Positions 1 to 11,064 of a stretch of 64,000 nucleotides of DNA are shown here, in pieces. Position numbers and translations under genes: made by a program. The DNA comes from Bathynomus jamesi (taxonomy: Eukaryota > Arthropoda > Malacostraca > Isopoda > Cirolanidae), in NCBI GenBank assembly GCA_023014485.1, contig JAJOZX010006154.1, positions 135,001 through 199,000 of the forward strand, given 5' to 3'. Every line of letters begins with the position of its first letter. Positions within the stretch are counted from its first letter, which is position 1. The notes beneath the pieces are model-generated. The model saw nothing but the letters and a program-made list of their open reading frames with translations. It was not told where the DNA came from and made no database searches.

Positions 1-1776
1 CTGTTGTTCTCAAGAACTGTGTTTCTGTGCTGACACCTTGCTTATGCAAACTCTTTCGTCTTCTTCGTCTTTCATCTGCTACATTTCCTTCCTGCTGGAA
101 GTTCGCTTTCATTCAGCCTGTCCTAAAGAAGGGTGACCGCTCTAAACCCTCCAACTATCGCCCAGTTGCTTTGATTTCTTGCCTTTCTAAAGTTTTAGAA
201 TCTCTCCTTAATAGGAAGATTCTTAAACACTTCTCTTTTTGCAATCTTCTTCAGATCGTCAGTATGAGTTCTACAAGGGATGCTCTACGGACGATCTTCT
301 TGCATATCTCTGACTCTTGGTCATCCTCCTTTCGGGATTTCGGTGAAACCTTTGCTATTGCGCTAGACATATCAAAAGCTTTTGACAGAGTCTGGTACAA
401 ATCTTTAATTTCTAAACTGCCCTCCTTCGGTTTCTATCCTTCTATCTGTGCCTTCATCTCTAATTTCCTTTCTGGCCGATCTACAGTATAGCTGCGGTTG
501 TAGATGGCCACTGTTCTTCTTCTAAAGCTATTAACAGTGGTGTTCCTCAGGGTTCTGTCCTGTCACCCACTATTTTCCTTTTATTTATCAATGATCTATT
601 AAGTCGCACTTCTTGTCCTATCCACTCCTATGCGGGATGATTTCACTCTTCACTTCTCCACCCGCTTCCCAAAGCGTTCTTCTCAACATTCACTCCATGA
701 TTCGCGTAGGACGGCTATGGTACACCTGACCTCTGATCTTTCTGCTATCTCCGATCAGAGCAGAGAATACCTTGTTTCTCCATCTGTCTACTCGTCACAA
801 TCTTCCACACAACTATCTCCTTATCTTCAACAATACACAACTCAATCCTTCCTCTTCTTTTAGCATTCTTGGCGTTTCCTTTTCTCGTGATCTTTCCTGG
901 AAAGATCACATATTCTCTCTTTCTAAAACAGTTTCTAAGACACTGGTTCCCAACCGGCGGGCTATGGCCCACTTGCTTGTCTTTTAGCATCATGTTAATA
1001 AATATTAATAACAAAAATTTGCTTATTAAACCTTATATAAACATGATACCAGCTTAGCAACATGGGAGGTGGGCCATGAGTTATTCGAATCAGCTCTAGT
1101 GGGCCATCGCTTCAAAAAGTTGGGAACCATTGTTCTAAGAGGTTAGGTGTGTTGTACCAGCTCCGCAGTTTCTTCACCCTCACTCAGTTGCTGTCTCTAT
1201 ACAAGGGTCTTGTCAGCTCTTGTATGGAATACGCTTCTCATGTGTGGGTGGCTCAACCCACACAGCTCTACTTGACCGGATGGAATCAAAGGCTTTTCGT
1301 CTCATCAGTTCCCCGCCTCTTACTGACCGCCTCTTCTCTCTTCGCCGCAATGTTGCCTCACTCTCTCTTTAGTATCGCTATTATAACGGACACTGATCTT
1401 CTGAACTATCTAACTGCATGCCTCCTTCTTTGAGGAGAGCACACAGTACCAGACTTTTGACGCATTCTCATTCCATTTCTGCTGAACTCTTTAACGTAAG
1501 GGTTAATTAGTATTCTCAATCTTTCATCTACTTAACCGGTCAACTCTGGAACACCCTTCCTCATTCCATCTTTCCCCTTGTCTATGACCTCCACTCTTTC
1601 AAACGCAGAGTGTCCAGGCATCTTAAGAACTTTGGAACTTGATTTTGTCTCTCTTCTTCTTGCATTAAGTGAGGGGGGGGGCGTTTTAACAGGCATTCGC
1701 CCTTGGCCCCTCCTTCCTACATAAGAGAAATATAATGTCATGTGAAAAGACAGAGCTTGGTGTATTTTTTTGAATA
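1..1776 (+). pseudogene. Degenerate non-LTR retrotransposon (LINE), reverse transcriptase part
   Basis: This is the remnant of a LINE reverse transcriptase, which copies its own RNA at a nicked target. It is already running at the left window edge, so the 5' end is not visible. Reading across frames shows RT block 2 (KPSNYRPVALIS), the first catalytic motif (ALDISKAFDRVW), the SGVPQGSVLSPTIF block near 535-580, a YADD box near 628-642, and a C-terminal region with the LWNTLPHSIFP type near 1545-1575, ending near 1641. It is dead: frame changes near 240 and 485, an extra G inside the YADD box at 633-635, and a 192-bp insertion at 941-1132. The style resembles the jockey/BS type, but the clade is inference. 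The 3' part (1642-1776) holds a G-run and a C-rich stretch. Confidence 0.85.
933..1140. mobile_element. hAT-type MITE (192 bp) inserted in the LINE, with 8-bp TSD
   Basis: The element is 941-1132. It starts CACTGGTTCCCAACC and ends with the inverted match GTTGGGAACCATTG. A second inverted block, GGCCCACT/AGTGGGCC, lies inside each end. The octamer TTCTAAGA flanks both sides (933-940 and 1133-1140), as expected for a hAT insertion. Removing the element rejoins the LINE reading frame. There is no coding capacity, so it is non-autonomous. Confidence 0.9.
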
Positions 1777-1857
1777 TACAGAGTGACCTAAAAAAGTGTT
1801 CCCATAAGTATTTATGCAATGAGTTATTTCTGGGAACGCTTTTTTAATCACCCTGTA
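1777..1857. mobile_element. Small Tc1/mariner-type MITE (81 bp)
   Basis: The ends are TACAGAGTGACCTAAAAAAG and an inverted copy finishing CACCCTGTA, so nearly the whole element is a hairpin with TA at both edges. TA target duplication and the outer CAGGGTG-like motif fit Tc1/mariner MITEs. An (ATT)n tract follows. Confidence 0.75.
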
Positions 1858-1860
1858 TTA

Positions 1861-1891
<31 letters not shown>

Positions 1892-2417
1892 TTTAGTAGT
1901 AGTAGTAGTATTTGTATCTATCCGTCATATCTTTTTATCTATCTATATGTAGCATTTTTTTCTGTGTCACTCCGTTTTCTCCCAATATTTCTTTCAATGG
2001 CTTTATTTTTCAAACATTTATCAAGCTTTCAGAAGCATTTTTTAGCGGACGATTACTGGAACGAAGCATCTGTCATGCTTTCATACAATTCAGAACATTA
2101 ATAAAAGCCTAGTTTACCTTTTCTCTTCATCTTCCACGCTTTCTCGCTCATTCTTCACACACACACACACACATACACTGCACGAAATTAACTCATTAAG
2201 CAGAGATTTTGCACTCATCCTAATTATTTGTGGAGGAATTTTTTTTTTTTTTTTATGATTTGCGTATTTACAATTTACTTCATTTCAAATCATTCCATCA
2301 CTTCAGAGATGTTTTTCTCTTTCTCACACTTTCACAAAATATATTTGATTCATGGTCCAATTCATTGGTTTATGGATTCGATATGGACGCATTTGTTTTT
2401 GTTGCTAGGTATGTTTA
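1858..2417. other. ATT microsatellite and AT-rich spacer
   Basis: An (ATT)n tract lies at about 1859-1889, followed by short TAG repeats and a short (CA)n at 2157-2173. No coding signal is seen. Confidence 0.6.
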
Positions 2418-2580
2418 GCACCCGTAGCTTAGTGGATAAATCTGTTTTCCTGTAAGCGGAGTGAAAACGCTAAAGTCGGAGGTCGACTCCCGTTGGTGGT
2501 GGTAATAATAATCCGGGAATTAGTTCAATGGGCCGCGTTCGTCTGGCCTGAGCTTTGTGCTAATTTCCGGCCCGTTCAGT
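2418..2580 (+). mobile_element. tRNA-derived SINE, copy 1
   Basis: The head (2418-2500) is tRNA-like, with an A-box-like TAGCTTAGTGG and a B-box-like GGTCGACTCC. It is followed by (GGT)(AAT)n and a body containing AATGGGCCGCGTTCGTCTGG. The same body recurs at 51815-51890 (+) and 60680-60740 (-), which marks a dispersed family and not a functional tRNA gene. The two boxes would form an internal RNA polymerase III promoter. Confidence 0.65.
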
Positions 2581-2621
2581 GATTGTAGGAATAAAATGTT
2601 ATCTTCTTGATGGGGGTTTAT

Positions 2622-2825
2622 ACGGGCTACGTCGTAACAATGTCGTAACACCGATTCCCGTCGATCAGTAAAGTTAAGCAACGTTGGGTCTGGAGAGTAG
2701 TTGGATGGGAGACCTGGGTCCAGATTATATAGCGACAAATGGTTCGGATCCCACTTAAAGCTGTAGGTATTCCGCCTAATATGACCTTAACTTTTGCAAA
2801 GGAGGTTAAATAAGCCCGGCAAACA
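2622..2825 (+). mobile_element. 5S-rRNA-derived SINE, copy 1
   Basis: The head resembles the middle of 5S rRNA: CCGATTCCCGTCGATCAG, AAGTTAAGCAACGTTGGG, then TAGTTGGATGGGAGACC. This covers the conserved internal control region used by TFIIIA/Pol III. After it comes a non-5S body (GGTTCGGATCCCACTTAAAG, then CTGTAGGT) ending in AGGAGGTTAAATAAGCCC. An 11-base duplication of GTCGTAACA sits at the 5' end. Related copies lie near 15.4, 34.8 and 57.9 kb. Confidence 0.75.
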
Positions 2826-3640
2826 ACAGTTGTCCAATTATGCAATTATAGTCTCATAAATAAGAGCTACTGCGATTAGTGTACAGTTATTATAAACTCT
2901 AATATTTCTAGCAATTAGTTAGTTATTAAAAAAAAACATGTACCATCTGTTGTTTACATTCTCTTTCATAATGCATTTTCTAGCACGTCTAACATACTTA
3001 AGTGCGCATTTGTTCACAGACGACATTAGTTATTAATCTACCCATATTATACAATTTTATGATATTTGTACTAAAGTACTTTTGCGGCCAGGTTGGCTGG
3101 AGGTTGAGTTTGGAGTGTGGAGTCCCGTGCTGGACTCCCGCTGGCGTCTCAGTATGAGTTTGGCCTGCCACCCTATTTAGTGTCTATACTCTGTTGACGC
3201 TCGCGTTCAGTTCTCTTCGAGTTGACGTCAACACACATCTGTACAAGGAAATAAGGGCTTCAGATTGTTACATTTTTATCCTTTGTCCTAAAATACTCAA
3301 TGAAAATGACTTACTCCAGTTCCATTTCACGCTTGCAAAGGTATTATTACTTTCTTAAAGCAAAATTCTACATTCAACTCCAAATGTTACTATTATCCAC
3401 GTCGAAAGCCATAAATGGCATATATATGACTTTTTGTTTATGCAGTTTTATGACAAATTCTCCCGATTATTTCCCATTCAGTGTCATTCTCATTTCCATT
3501 CCTATTCCGATTCCTATTCCACGAGTGAAAATTCCAGATTTGAGAAAAAGAGGTTCTTGATTTGGAAAAAATATGTCAATCCCATTTTGTATTTTCGCGG
3601 TAAAGGTACGAAAAGCGAATGGCTAATATTTCCTAATTTA
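2826..3640. other. Spacer, no gene seen
   Basis: This is unique-looking AT-rich sequence. A GC-richer patch at 3085-3220 has a small inverted motif around GAGTCCCGTGCTGGACTC. No supported ORF. Confidence 0.5.
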
Positions 3641-3644
3641 AATA

Positions 3645-3745
3645 AACTTAACCTAACCTAACCTAACATTAGCATAACCTGCGTAACTTAACTTAACCAA
3701 ACCTAACATTAGCATAACCTGCCTAACCAAACCTAACCTAACCCG
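3645..3745. repeat. Telomere-like degenerate CCTAA tract
   Basis: Irregular repeats of AACCTAACCT and AACTTAACC, interrupted by ATTAGCATAACCTGC twice. CCTAA is the complement of the arthropod telomere unit TTAGG. Here it is degenerate and interstitial. Confidence 0.6.
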
Positions 3746-4210
3746 GACGGAAGTGGGAAAACCGTGGATGAAAATGAAAATGGCATAAAATGAGAAGGTA
3801 GATCGATTTGAGAATTGTCTCCTTTTGAGATCCTCAATCACGGATTTCTCTCCCGTTTGTGCATGAAATGGGAACAATACTGAGTAGGATGATACTATTG
3901 TCCCTCAATACAAAGGTTTTCTATCAGCTCCCTACAACCAACATTTCCCTGATCAATATCGGTCTCCATCTCTTCGACAATTTGCTGAGCAGAACTTTGC
4001 TTGACCTTCATGCTAAAACTCTCCGATAAACCTTTCCAAAATTGTACGCAAAATACTTAAGTTCTTTATAGTTCTTACGTTCGCCGCTTTTGGTACCTTT
4101 ATTTTTAGACAGCGTCATGCAAGGTTACAGCTTGATGTCCGGCCATCAGGCCCACGTCACTTTCTCGTGACATCTGACATAATTATTTTCCATGAACATT
4201 TGGGCACAGC

Positions 4211-4251
<41 letters not shown>

Positions 4252-4572
4252 AAACATCGTAAAACTGTAGATGAGTTGCTTTTCCTGACCTTTGGTATAT
4301 TTTTAGCTTTTCTTCAAAACGCGTTCGTTTTGAGCGCTATGATTAATTCAAAACTGCATTCATTCATTCACTTATGCTAGATTACAAAGCTGTGTTTTCA
4401 TCTCTCATGCAAACTCCCAACAGATGCATGCGCTAAAGCAATGACATCTTTAATTATATATTAGACCCCACATTGAATTTCTTATTTGTTGTTTTACAGT
4501 TGTTATACATTAGGACGGAGTAAAACTTGATAAGAAAGAATTATTTCGTTTTGGCACATTGAAATTTTAATG
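3746..4572. other. Spacer with one TA microsatellite
   Basis: No gene seen. A (TA)n tract lies at about 4217-4248. Open frames across it encode only Ile-Tyr runs. Confidence 0.5.
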
Positions 4573-4656
4573 TACAGGGTGGGCCAAAAGTCTGTTGCCC
4601 CGAAAAAAAAAAAGTTTAGAATGCGTCGTGGCAACAGACTTTTGGGCCACCTTGTA
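4573..4656. mobile_element. Tc1/mariner-type MITE (84 bp)
   Basis: The ends are TACAGGGTGGGCCAAAAGTC and its inverted partner ending GGGCCACCTTGTA. About 27 bp of each arm pair (through CTGTTGCC), around a poly-A loop. TA lies at both edges. Confidence 0.8.
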
Positions 4657-5139
4657 TTTTTGTCCACAGAAAATGGGAAAAAACAATAAAAAAAAATCTG
4701 AGATGACTCAAAACGCCTCATTTTTGCCAAAATGCAAAATAGCTGCTACTAACTGGACATTATAGGTCTAGAGTCAAAACCAATAATTTTACAACAAAAT
4801 GTTATAGGGATGACCCCCATTAAAATCAAAAGTTGCCTTTTCAATTTAATTTTCAGTACAATTTGTTGGCTTTTTTGGTGTGTGTTGGGGGGGGCGGGTC
4901 TAAACCTATGTTACAATTTCTGGCTGCCATGGAATTACTGTTACATCGTTAGAACTAAAAATGAAAATAAAATTATCACTAATTGTTTAACATTTTTATT
5001 GTTTACATAATATACAGAACATTACATAAAATTAGGCAACATTTATTTTATTATTGAAATTAGTGTTACGTATTAACAATAAAATTAAAAATGGTAATAT
5101 AAATTGCAAGTAAAATGATTCGTATTTATTAATATTTAT
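4657..5139. other. AT-rich spacer
   Basis: No gene seen. The interval holds a G-run near 4886-4897 and repeated TTTATTGTTTACATA-like words leading into the array that follows. Confidence 0.45.
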
Positions 5140-5735
5140 TGTTTACATAGTACACAGAACCTTATACATAGGATTAGACAATACTTACTCCAAGAAGCTA
5201 AAAATCCTTCCTGGTATACATAGTATACAGAACCTTATACATAGGATTAGACAATACTTACTCCAAGAAGCTAAAAATCCTTCCTGGTATACATAGTATA
5301 CAGAACCTTATACATAGGATTAGACAGTACTTACTCCAAGAAGCTAAAAATCCTTCCTGGTATACATAGTATATAGAACCTTATACATAGGATTAGACAA
5401 TACTTACTCCAAGAAGCTAAAAATCCTTCTTGGTATACATAGTATACAGAACCTTATACATAGGATTAGACAATACTTACTCCAAGAAGCTAAAAATCCT
5501 TCCTGGTATACATAGTATATAGAACCTTATACATAGGATTAGACAATACTTACTCCAAGAAGTTAAAAATCCTTCCTGGTATACATAGTATACAGAACCT
5601 TATACATAGGATTAGACAATACTTACTCCAAGAAGCGAAAAATCCTTCCTGGTATACATAGTATACATAACCTTATACATAGGATTAGACAATGCTTACT
5701 CCAAGAAGCTAAAAACAAAATCCTTCTTTGTCTCT
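5140..5735. repeat. 73-bp tandem array, about 8 copies
   Basis: The motif AACCTTATACATAGGATTAG recurs every 73 bp (near 5158, 5231, 5304, 5377, 5450, 5523, 5596, 5669). Each unit also carries TCCAAGAAGCTAAAAATCC. Copies differ by a few point changes. The last unit has a short ACAAA insertion. 73 is not a multiple of 3 and there is no open frame through it. Confidence 0.9.
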
Positions 5736-5831
5736 ATATTTGACATTAAACTGCAAGATTTAATGCTGAATCTGATAAATCCATCCCAAGAATCGAACCC
5801 AAATGCGGAACTGGATGCCTCTGTAACAAGT

Positions 5832-7006
5832 TTAATGCAGCACTCTACATTCTGGGTATGGTTCGGGTAGTTTGGTATAATAAATGTTTTCTTTAATAGC
5901 TGTAATCACGTTATTAGTTAGTTTCTGCGTGAGAGGTGGCTCAGTTAGTTTGATGTCATTGCATTTGATTATCTGATCCCAGTAATCTTTATCATAATTG
6001 ATTTTAGGGACCTTGAAGTCCCTCACTTTAACGTTTTCATTCGTCTTACTTCTCAGATCCAAGATTTTCTGCAGATCTTTCTCACGCGTTTTCTCTTCTG
6101 AATCAGCCACCATTGATAAAAGAATGTTTTCTGGGTGGGCAAATTCTGAATCAGCCACCATTGATAAAAGAATGTTTTCTGGGTGGGCAAATTCTGAATC
6201 AGCCACCATTGATAAAAGAATGTTTTCTGGGTGGGCAAATTCTGAATCAGCCACCATTGATAAAAGAATGTTTTCTGGGTGGGCAAATTCTGAATCAGCC
6301 ACCTTGATAAAAGAATGTTTTCTGGGTGGGCAAATTCTGAATCAGCCACCATTGATAAAAGAATGTTTTCTGGGTGGGCAAATTCTGAATCAGCCACCAT
6401 TGATAAAAGAATGTTTTCTGGGTGGGCAAATTCTGAATCAGCCACCATTGATAAAAGAATGTTTCTGGGTGGGCAAATTCTGAATCAGCCACCATTGATA
6501 AAAGAATGTTTTCTGGGTGGGCAAATTCTGAATCAGCCACCATTGATAAAAGAATGTTTTCTGGGTGGGCAAATTCTGAATCAGCCACCATTGATAAAAG
6601 AATGTTTTCTGGGTGGGCAAATTCTGAATCAGCCACCATTGATAAAAGAATGTTTTCTGGGTGGGCAAATTCTGAATCAGCCACCATTGATAAAAGAATG
6701 TTTTCTGGGTGGGCAAATTCTGAATCAGCCACCATTGATAAAAGAATGTTTTCTGGGTGGGCAAATTCTGAATCAGCCACCATTGATAAAAGAATGTTTT
6801 CTGGGTGGGCAAATTCTGAATCAGCCACCATTGATAAAAGAATGTTTTCTGGGTGGGCAAATTCTGAATCAGCCACCATTGATAAAAGAATGTTTTCTGG
6901 GTGGGCAAATTCTGAATCAGCCACCATTGATAAAAGAATGTTTTCTGGGTGGGCAAATTCTGAATCAGCCACCATTGATAAAAGAATGTTTTCTGGGTGG
7001 GCAAAT
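5832..7006 (-). pseudogene. Minus-strand ORF: 16-residue repeats plus unique 88-residue tail
   Basis: Read on the minus strand, 48-bp repeats encode MVADSEFAHPENILLS over and over. They then run in frame into a tail starting EEKTREKDLQKILDLRSK and ending PEPYPECRVLH before a stop at 5832. The tail is charged, with normal codon variety, and looks like real protein, but I do not recognise the family. Two single-base deletions in the array (near 6305 and 6463) break the frame, so either the gene is dead or the assembly is wrong there. No convincing start lies upstream of 7006. The repeat side may be an exon, since each unit carries an acceptor-like TTTGCCCACCCAG. Whether it is expressed is unknown. 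Confidence 0.45.
6097..7006. repeat. 48-bp minisatellite, about 19 copies
   Basis: The unit holds CAGCCACCATTGATAAAAG and TTTTCTGGGTGGGC. Copies are almost identical apart from two 1-base deletions, which implies recent expansion or homogenisation. The length is 3 x 16, so open frames run on both strands; the plus-strand reading (for example CFLGGQILNQPP) is probably a shadow. Confidence 0.95.
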
Positions 7007-7030
7007 TACTTATTTCGAGTTATGTATATC

Positions 7031-7118
7031 TTAACCCTTAATCCCTACCCATTATAAAAGTTACGCTAGCAATATCTGGGGTAATGGGGTAGTACCCTGG
7101 GTAGGGTTTAAGGGTTAA
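7031..7118. mobile_element. piggyBac-type MITE (88 bp)
   Basis: It is bounded by TTAA on both sides. The ends are TTAACCCTTAATCCCTACCC and the inverted GGGTAGGGTTTAAGGGTTAA. A TTAA target and CCC-start termini are typical of piggyBac. It sits 25 bp beyond the 48-bp array. Confidence 0.6.
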
Positions 7119-7849
7119 CAATTACTGCAGACTGAGTTGGCAAATGTTTAAACCAATATAATAGCAAAGTACACGTACCTAAGTCTAGCCGTTTATAACA
7201 TTATAATGTTATAAAGTATTTTAACAACGATATTGAAATATTAAATAAAAATGTTTCAAAACGTTTCCCAGACGAAACATTTTCATGTTGTTAAAACATT
7301 ACAAAAAAAACCACTTAAACACGTAAACACTTTAAGTATTTTAAGAGTTAAAGACAGTTTAAACAAATAGGTTTTCTTTAAATGTCATTTGACAACGTGT
7401 TTGAAACTTTTCATAATGTTTTAAAATGTTTTAAAATGTTTTCAATGTTTGAAAGACCATTTTAATAACGTCATCACCACATTTTTTGAGTTATTTGGGT
7501 ACAAACACCACTGGCAAGTGCCAACCATCTTGAATGACTAATAGGTCCAGGTTTTTGACGGGCAAGGAATCTAAAGTTCTACTTCTGATTGCCAAGTAAT
7601 CTTATATAGATACTGTTGGGCACCACTTTGGTCATTAATAATACTATATATATATATGGGTACTTTTGACAATTCCTCACCATCATTTATAAGTTCGAAC
7701 ATTACAAATGGATTTTAAAATTTTAATGTGTCGTTGCAAAGTATATTTTCCCCTGTTATACATGGAAATTATGTAAGCATGCTGATTGTATTGCAATATA
7801 GGTGCCACCAATGAAAAGGAGCCAGGAACATCAGTGATATATGTATACA
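7119..7849. other. AT-rich spacer
   Basis: No gene seen. The stretch is rich in AAAATGTTTTAAAA-like words on both strands (7250-7450), probably decayed repeat DNA. Confidence 0.45.
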
Positions 7850-8039
7850 TATCTTACTTTATGTTTACTTTCTGTGAATTCGAATGACGGTTCAGGATCG
7901 ACCTGCGGTCTGATCTCCTCCCGCCCTCGTAGCCAGCTAGGCATGGCTGGTGAGGGACTTTGCACAGGAATCTGTCCAGGTGGTTCTTGAAGTTATTCAG
8001 GTCGGTGTGCTGGAGATTCCTTACTTCTTTCGGTAGGGC

Positions 8040-8042
<3 letters not shown>
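7850..8042 (-). pseudogene. LINE C-terminal fragment, family B
   Basis: The minus strand reads ALPKEVRNLQHTDLNNFKNH, then a PCLAGYEGGRRSD segment and SILNRHSN, the tail type of a non-LTR RT polyprotein. The 5' break falls directly in the (TA)n tract at 8042-8073. A second copy of this family is at 36395-36566. Confidence 0.65.

Positions 8043-8073
<31 letters not shown>
8042..8073. repeat. (TA)n microsatellite
   Basis: About 16 TA units followed by a short (CA)n; it marks the 5' break of the adjacent LINE fragment. Confidence 0.95.
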
Positions 8074-8084
<11 letters not shown>

Positions 8085-8087
<3 letters not shown>

Positions 8088-8273
8088 AACTCAGAATGGT
8101 CCCCTGAGAAACTTATATGTTAAACACAGACCGAGAGACCCGTTGCCCACGTCGGGCTAGCATCATGAAAAAAAAAAACTATGGTATTTGTCATTTACCA
8201 TTACTTATTCGGACTATAGTGGATTTAATTTTCCCAGAAGAGTTTCTTGTTCCATGCACGGTCTGTGTTTAAC
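8085..8273. mobile_element. Inverted-repeat element, short copy of the 26-kb fold-back family
   Basis: The sequence contains AACTCAGAATGGTCCCCTGA, GACCCGTTGCCCACGTCGGG and TTTGTCATTTACCATTACTT, all shared with the fold-back at 26.3-27.2 kb. Its own ends pair (GTTAAACACAGACCG against CGGTCTGTGTTTAAC). No ORF. The superfamily is unclear. Confidence 0.65.
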
Positions 8274-8296
8274 ATATATATATATATATATATATA
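8274..8296. repeat. (TA)n microsatellite
   Basis: A short TA tract at the 3' end of the next, minus-strand LINE fragment. Confidence 0.9.
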
Positions 8297-8542
8297 AAAC
8301 CTTGTTAACCTTGTTTGGGTTCCGTGCGTCAGTCTTCCTTTACACGAAGGTCAAGCTGGTGGCCCCGCCTCTAGTTCTGGGTTGGTGGAGGAGCGAGTTG
8401 CTCTCTTGCGCTCTCCATCGTACATAGCCAGGTACACCCAGCTCATCTGATACCGTCCTGAGCCAGGCATCTAGTCTTCCCTTGAAGACTTCAACTTTGA
8501 CCCCTGTAATGTTTCTGAGGTCCTTTGGAAGTTGGTTGAAAA
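8297..8542 (-). pseudogene. LINE C-terminal fragment, family A
   Basis: The minus strand reads NQLPKDLRNITGVKVEVFKG, then DAWLRTV, the GVPGYVRWRAQESNSLLHQ signature and TSLTFV before the stop. This is the C-terminus of the LINE at 16.8-19.6 kb. TA tracts bound it on both sides (8274-8296 and from 8545). Confidence 0.85.
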
Positions 8543-8580
8543 TTATATATATACTATATACATATATATATATACACACA

Positions 8581-8750
8581 CAGGGCTTTTTTGTGCCGGA
8601 AAGCGCCGGAACGGCGTTCCGGAACCTTTTTGTAAGATGTGTTCAGTTTATTAATAAATTAATAAAAATAGTATAACATACTATTTATATTAATTTCACT
8701 ATTCTCTAATATATGCGCTCCGGTACCTTTTTTATACAAAAAAAGACTTG
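8581..8750. mobile_element. Short TIR element, possibly hAT-like
   Basis: The left end CAGGGCTTTTTTGTGCCGGA pairs imperfectly with the right end, which reads inward as CAAGTCTTTTTTTGT, then a GTACCGGAG block. No target duplication is readable because (CA)n and (TA)n flank it. No ORF. Confidence 0.45.
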
Positions 8751-9302
8751 ATATATATATATATTATATATATCATTAGACATATATATGTATTTATTCA
8801 CTTTTTACGGTTAAATTATTAGCATTTCTAAATCACCTATTATTAGTTAATTTTATTTTAGAGCTCTTTGAGTGTTTTTGACCATTTGTATGCTCACATC
8901 ACTACCCCACATCACTACCCCACATCACTCGTAGATCTTATACTCTAAGCTTTTCATCTCTTGTCGCTTTTTGCTCACTTCATCCCTCAAGCATTCTGTA
9001 CACATCGTATGCTGTTGGGTTCCCTAAACACTCATTTTCAATTATATGAATTCCACGCAGCACACCTTTTGATTCTTAACACCCTCTTTTCACCTCCATT
9101 TTGCACATGCAAGTCCGCCAAAAGTGTGCCACAAGCGAAACAGCTTTATAACTTGTACTGTCGAATTATAAACAAAAGAAGAGAGACGCGCCAAGTAAGA
9201 ATTCGGCTGCTAAAAATATGAACGAAGTTGAAAAAATTTCATCCGTTACTCTATTTGGGGTTCTAAGAATATTCATTCAGGGTTTTCCTTGTTGTGCTGG
9301 TC

Positions 9303-9344
<42 letters not shown>

Positions 9345-9966
9345 TCACTGTAGCTCAGTGAAGTCGTATTTTGTACTTGTTGACAATTTCTTTTTTGTAG
9401 TTCAACGCTTTCTCTTTACGTGAAGATAAATCGCCTCTCCTATTTTGAATTAAAAAGAGCTTTTTTAATTACTTTTTGTGTATTTTAATAATTTATTTTT
9501 TTGTATTTTAAGCTGATATTTTTTTTTTTAACATTTCCTACAATAATATTTAACGCGTGTATGTATGAATGTTAAATTTTTAGAGCCCAAATCGACGATA
9601 ATGGAGTTAATTTAACATTAACATAATTTATTATTTATAACATTAATTTAACATTTAATATAATATTTGGCAACTGTACACTAAAAAAAGCTCTTTATTT
9701 AATAAATTTGGTTAGATTAAGTATGGAATTAATCTAACCTGGAGTTAATCTAAGTACATATACTCTTATTTGGTTTTAATCTAAGTCAAATTTATTTTGG
9801 GGTTACATCGTTTAGTTCACTTTTGACAAAACTGAGCCTCATCATTTTTGAACATACTGTAGTGCTTTGTTTGTCTAAAATCCAAACAAAGCTTTTGTTT
9901 AAATTAAATAAAAATGTATTTTGGGTATATTTTAATAAAATTAGTAATTCTACCCAAAAAACTAAT
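8751..9966. other. AT-rich spacer
   Basis: No gene seen. Contents: a 15-bp direct repeat CACATCACTACCC at about 8897-8930, a (TA)n tract at about 9304-9340, and very AT-rich DNA with TTAACATTAA-like words after 9590. Confidence 0.5.
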
Positions 9967-10363
9967 ATGATCAGTTTAAAATTAAGTAAAAGATTGACGT
10001 GATCAGTTTAAAATTATGAGGAGAAAACTGACATGATCAGTTTAAAATTATGAGTAGAAAACTGCCATGATCAGTTTAAAATTATGAGTAAAAAACCGAC
10101 ATGATCACTTTAAAATTATGAGTAAAAATACTGACATGATCAGTTTAAAATTGAGTAAAAAACTGACATGATCAGTTTAAAATTATGAGTAAAAAAACTG
10201 ACATGATCAGTTTAAAATTATGAGTAAAAAATTGACATGATCAGTTTAAAATTATGAGTAAAAAATTAACATGATCAGTTTAAAATTATGAGTAAAAAAC
10301 TGACATGATCAGTTTAAAATTATGAATAAAAAACTGACATGATCAGTTTAAAATTATGAGTCA
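9967..10363. repeat. 34-bp tandem array, about 11-12 copies
   Basis: The unit contains ATGATCAGTTTAAAATTATG followed by AGTAAAAAACTGAC. Copies differ by substitutions and 1-2 base indels in the A-run. GATCAGTTTAAA is the conserved core. No open frame. Confidence 0.9.
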
Positions 10364-11064
10364 AAAACATTTTCAAACAGTAACAATTTCCTTAGTAATA
10401 AAAAAAAAACAAGAAAGAATCACATGACTTTTGAGTTTCCCCTCTTAACCGTGTATATTTTCTGTTTTCTGTTTGATCGAGTTTATAGTTGCGACCCGTT
10501 CAGGGAACCTTATTAACGAAATCTTCCTCTGGAGACCTTGCTAATTGCATCCCTCATCGCCTTCCACTAACTGGTTCAGGTTAGAGCAATTGTGATTGGC
10601 TACTCCCTCGGTGGCTGTTCTGTTCACGCTTCGAGAGGGGAGAGTGTGCCACACTGCTCAACCAACCATTCGATCTCTGACTCTTATTTCGAGTTTCGTT
10701 ATTCTTGTATCGAAGGCGATGCTTGCGAGCTATTATATCTCTTTGATGTTTGAAGAAATTAAATTTTTGAGTGAAATTGTCTCAGTAAAGCGTTTCCCCT
10801 TTTTGAGGTCGAAGAGAAGAATTTGGTTCGTAGACTGAAAACAGGTATTTGTGAGCAAGATGGAACAGATTAAGAGGCCTATTCCCTCCTTTTTTTTCAA
10901 AAATTCTCCTTTTTCAAAAGAACTCTGCTTATCTTCGAGTTACTTTATAAGATAGTGTAGAGAGTAAATTGGTTTAAACGCGAGGTAAATTTAGATACGT
11001 CCCAAAATTAAATGTTTTTAAAGTGGAGTAAATGCGATGTCAAATATTTCTTCCGGAGGTAAAC
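10364..11064. other. Spacer, no gene seen
   Basis: Mixed composition. A frame at 10596-10838 starts with ATG but shows no recognisable domain. Confidence 0.4.

Noticed and set aside
2650..2730. Possible 5S rRNA gene
   Set aside because: Only the middle of 5S is recognisable, the 5' and 3' helix is not formed, and the copies carry a non-5S tail.
5832..7006. CRISPR-like array (regular repeats)
   Set aside because: The repeats are contiguous without unique spacers, in a eukaryotic context with no cas genes.
6113..7057. Plus-strand ORFs across the 48-bp array
   Set aside because: Only the minus frame joins a protein-like unique tail; plus frames end soon after leaving the array.
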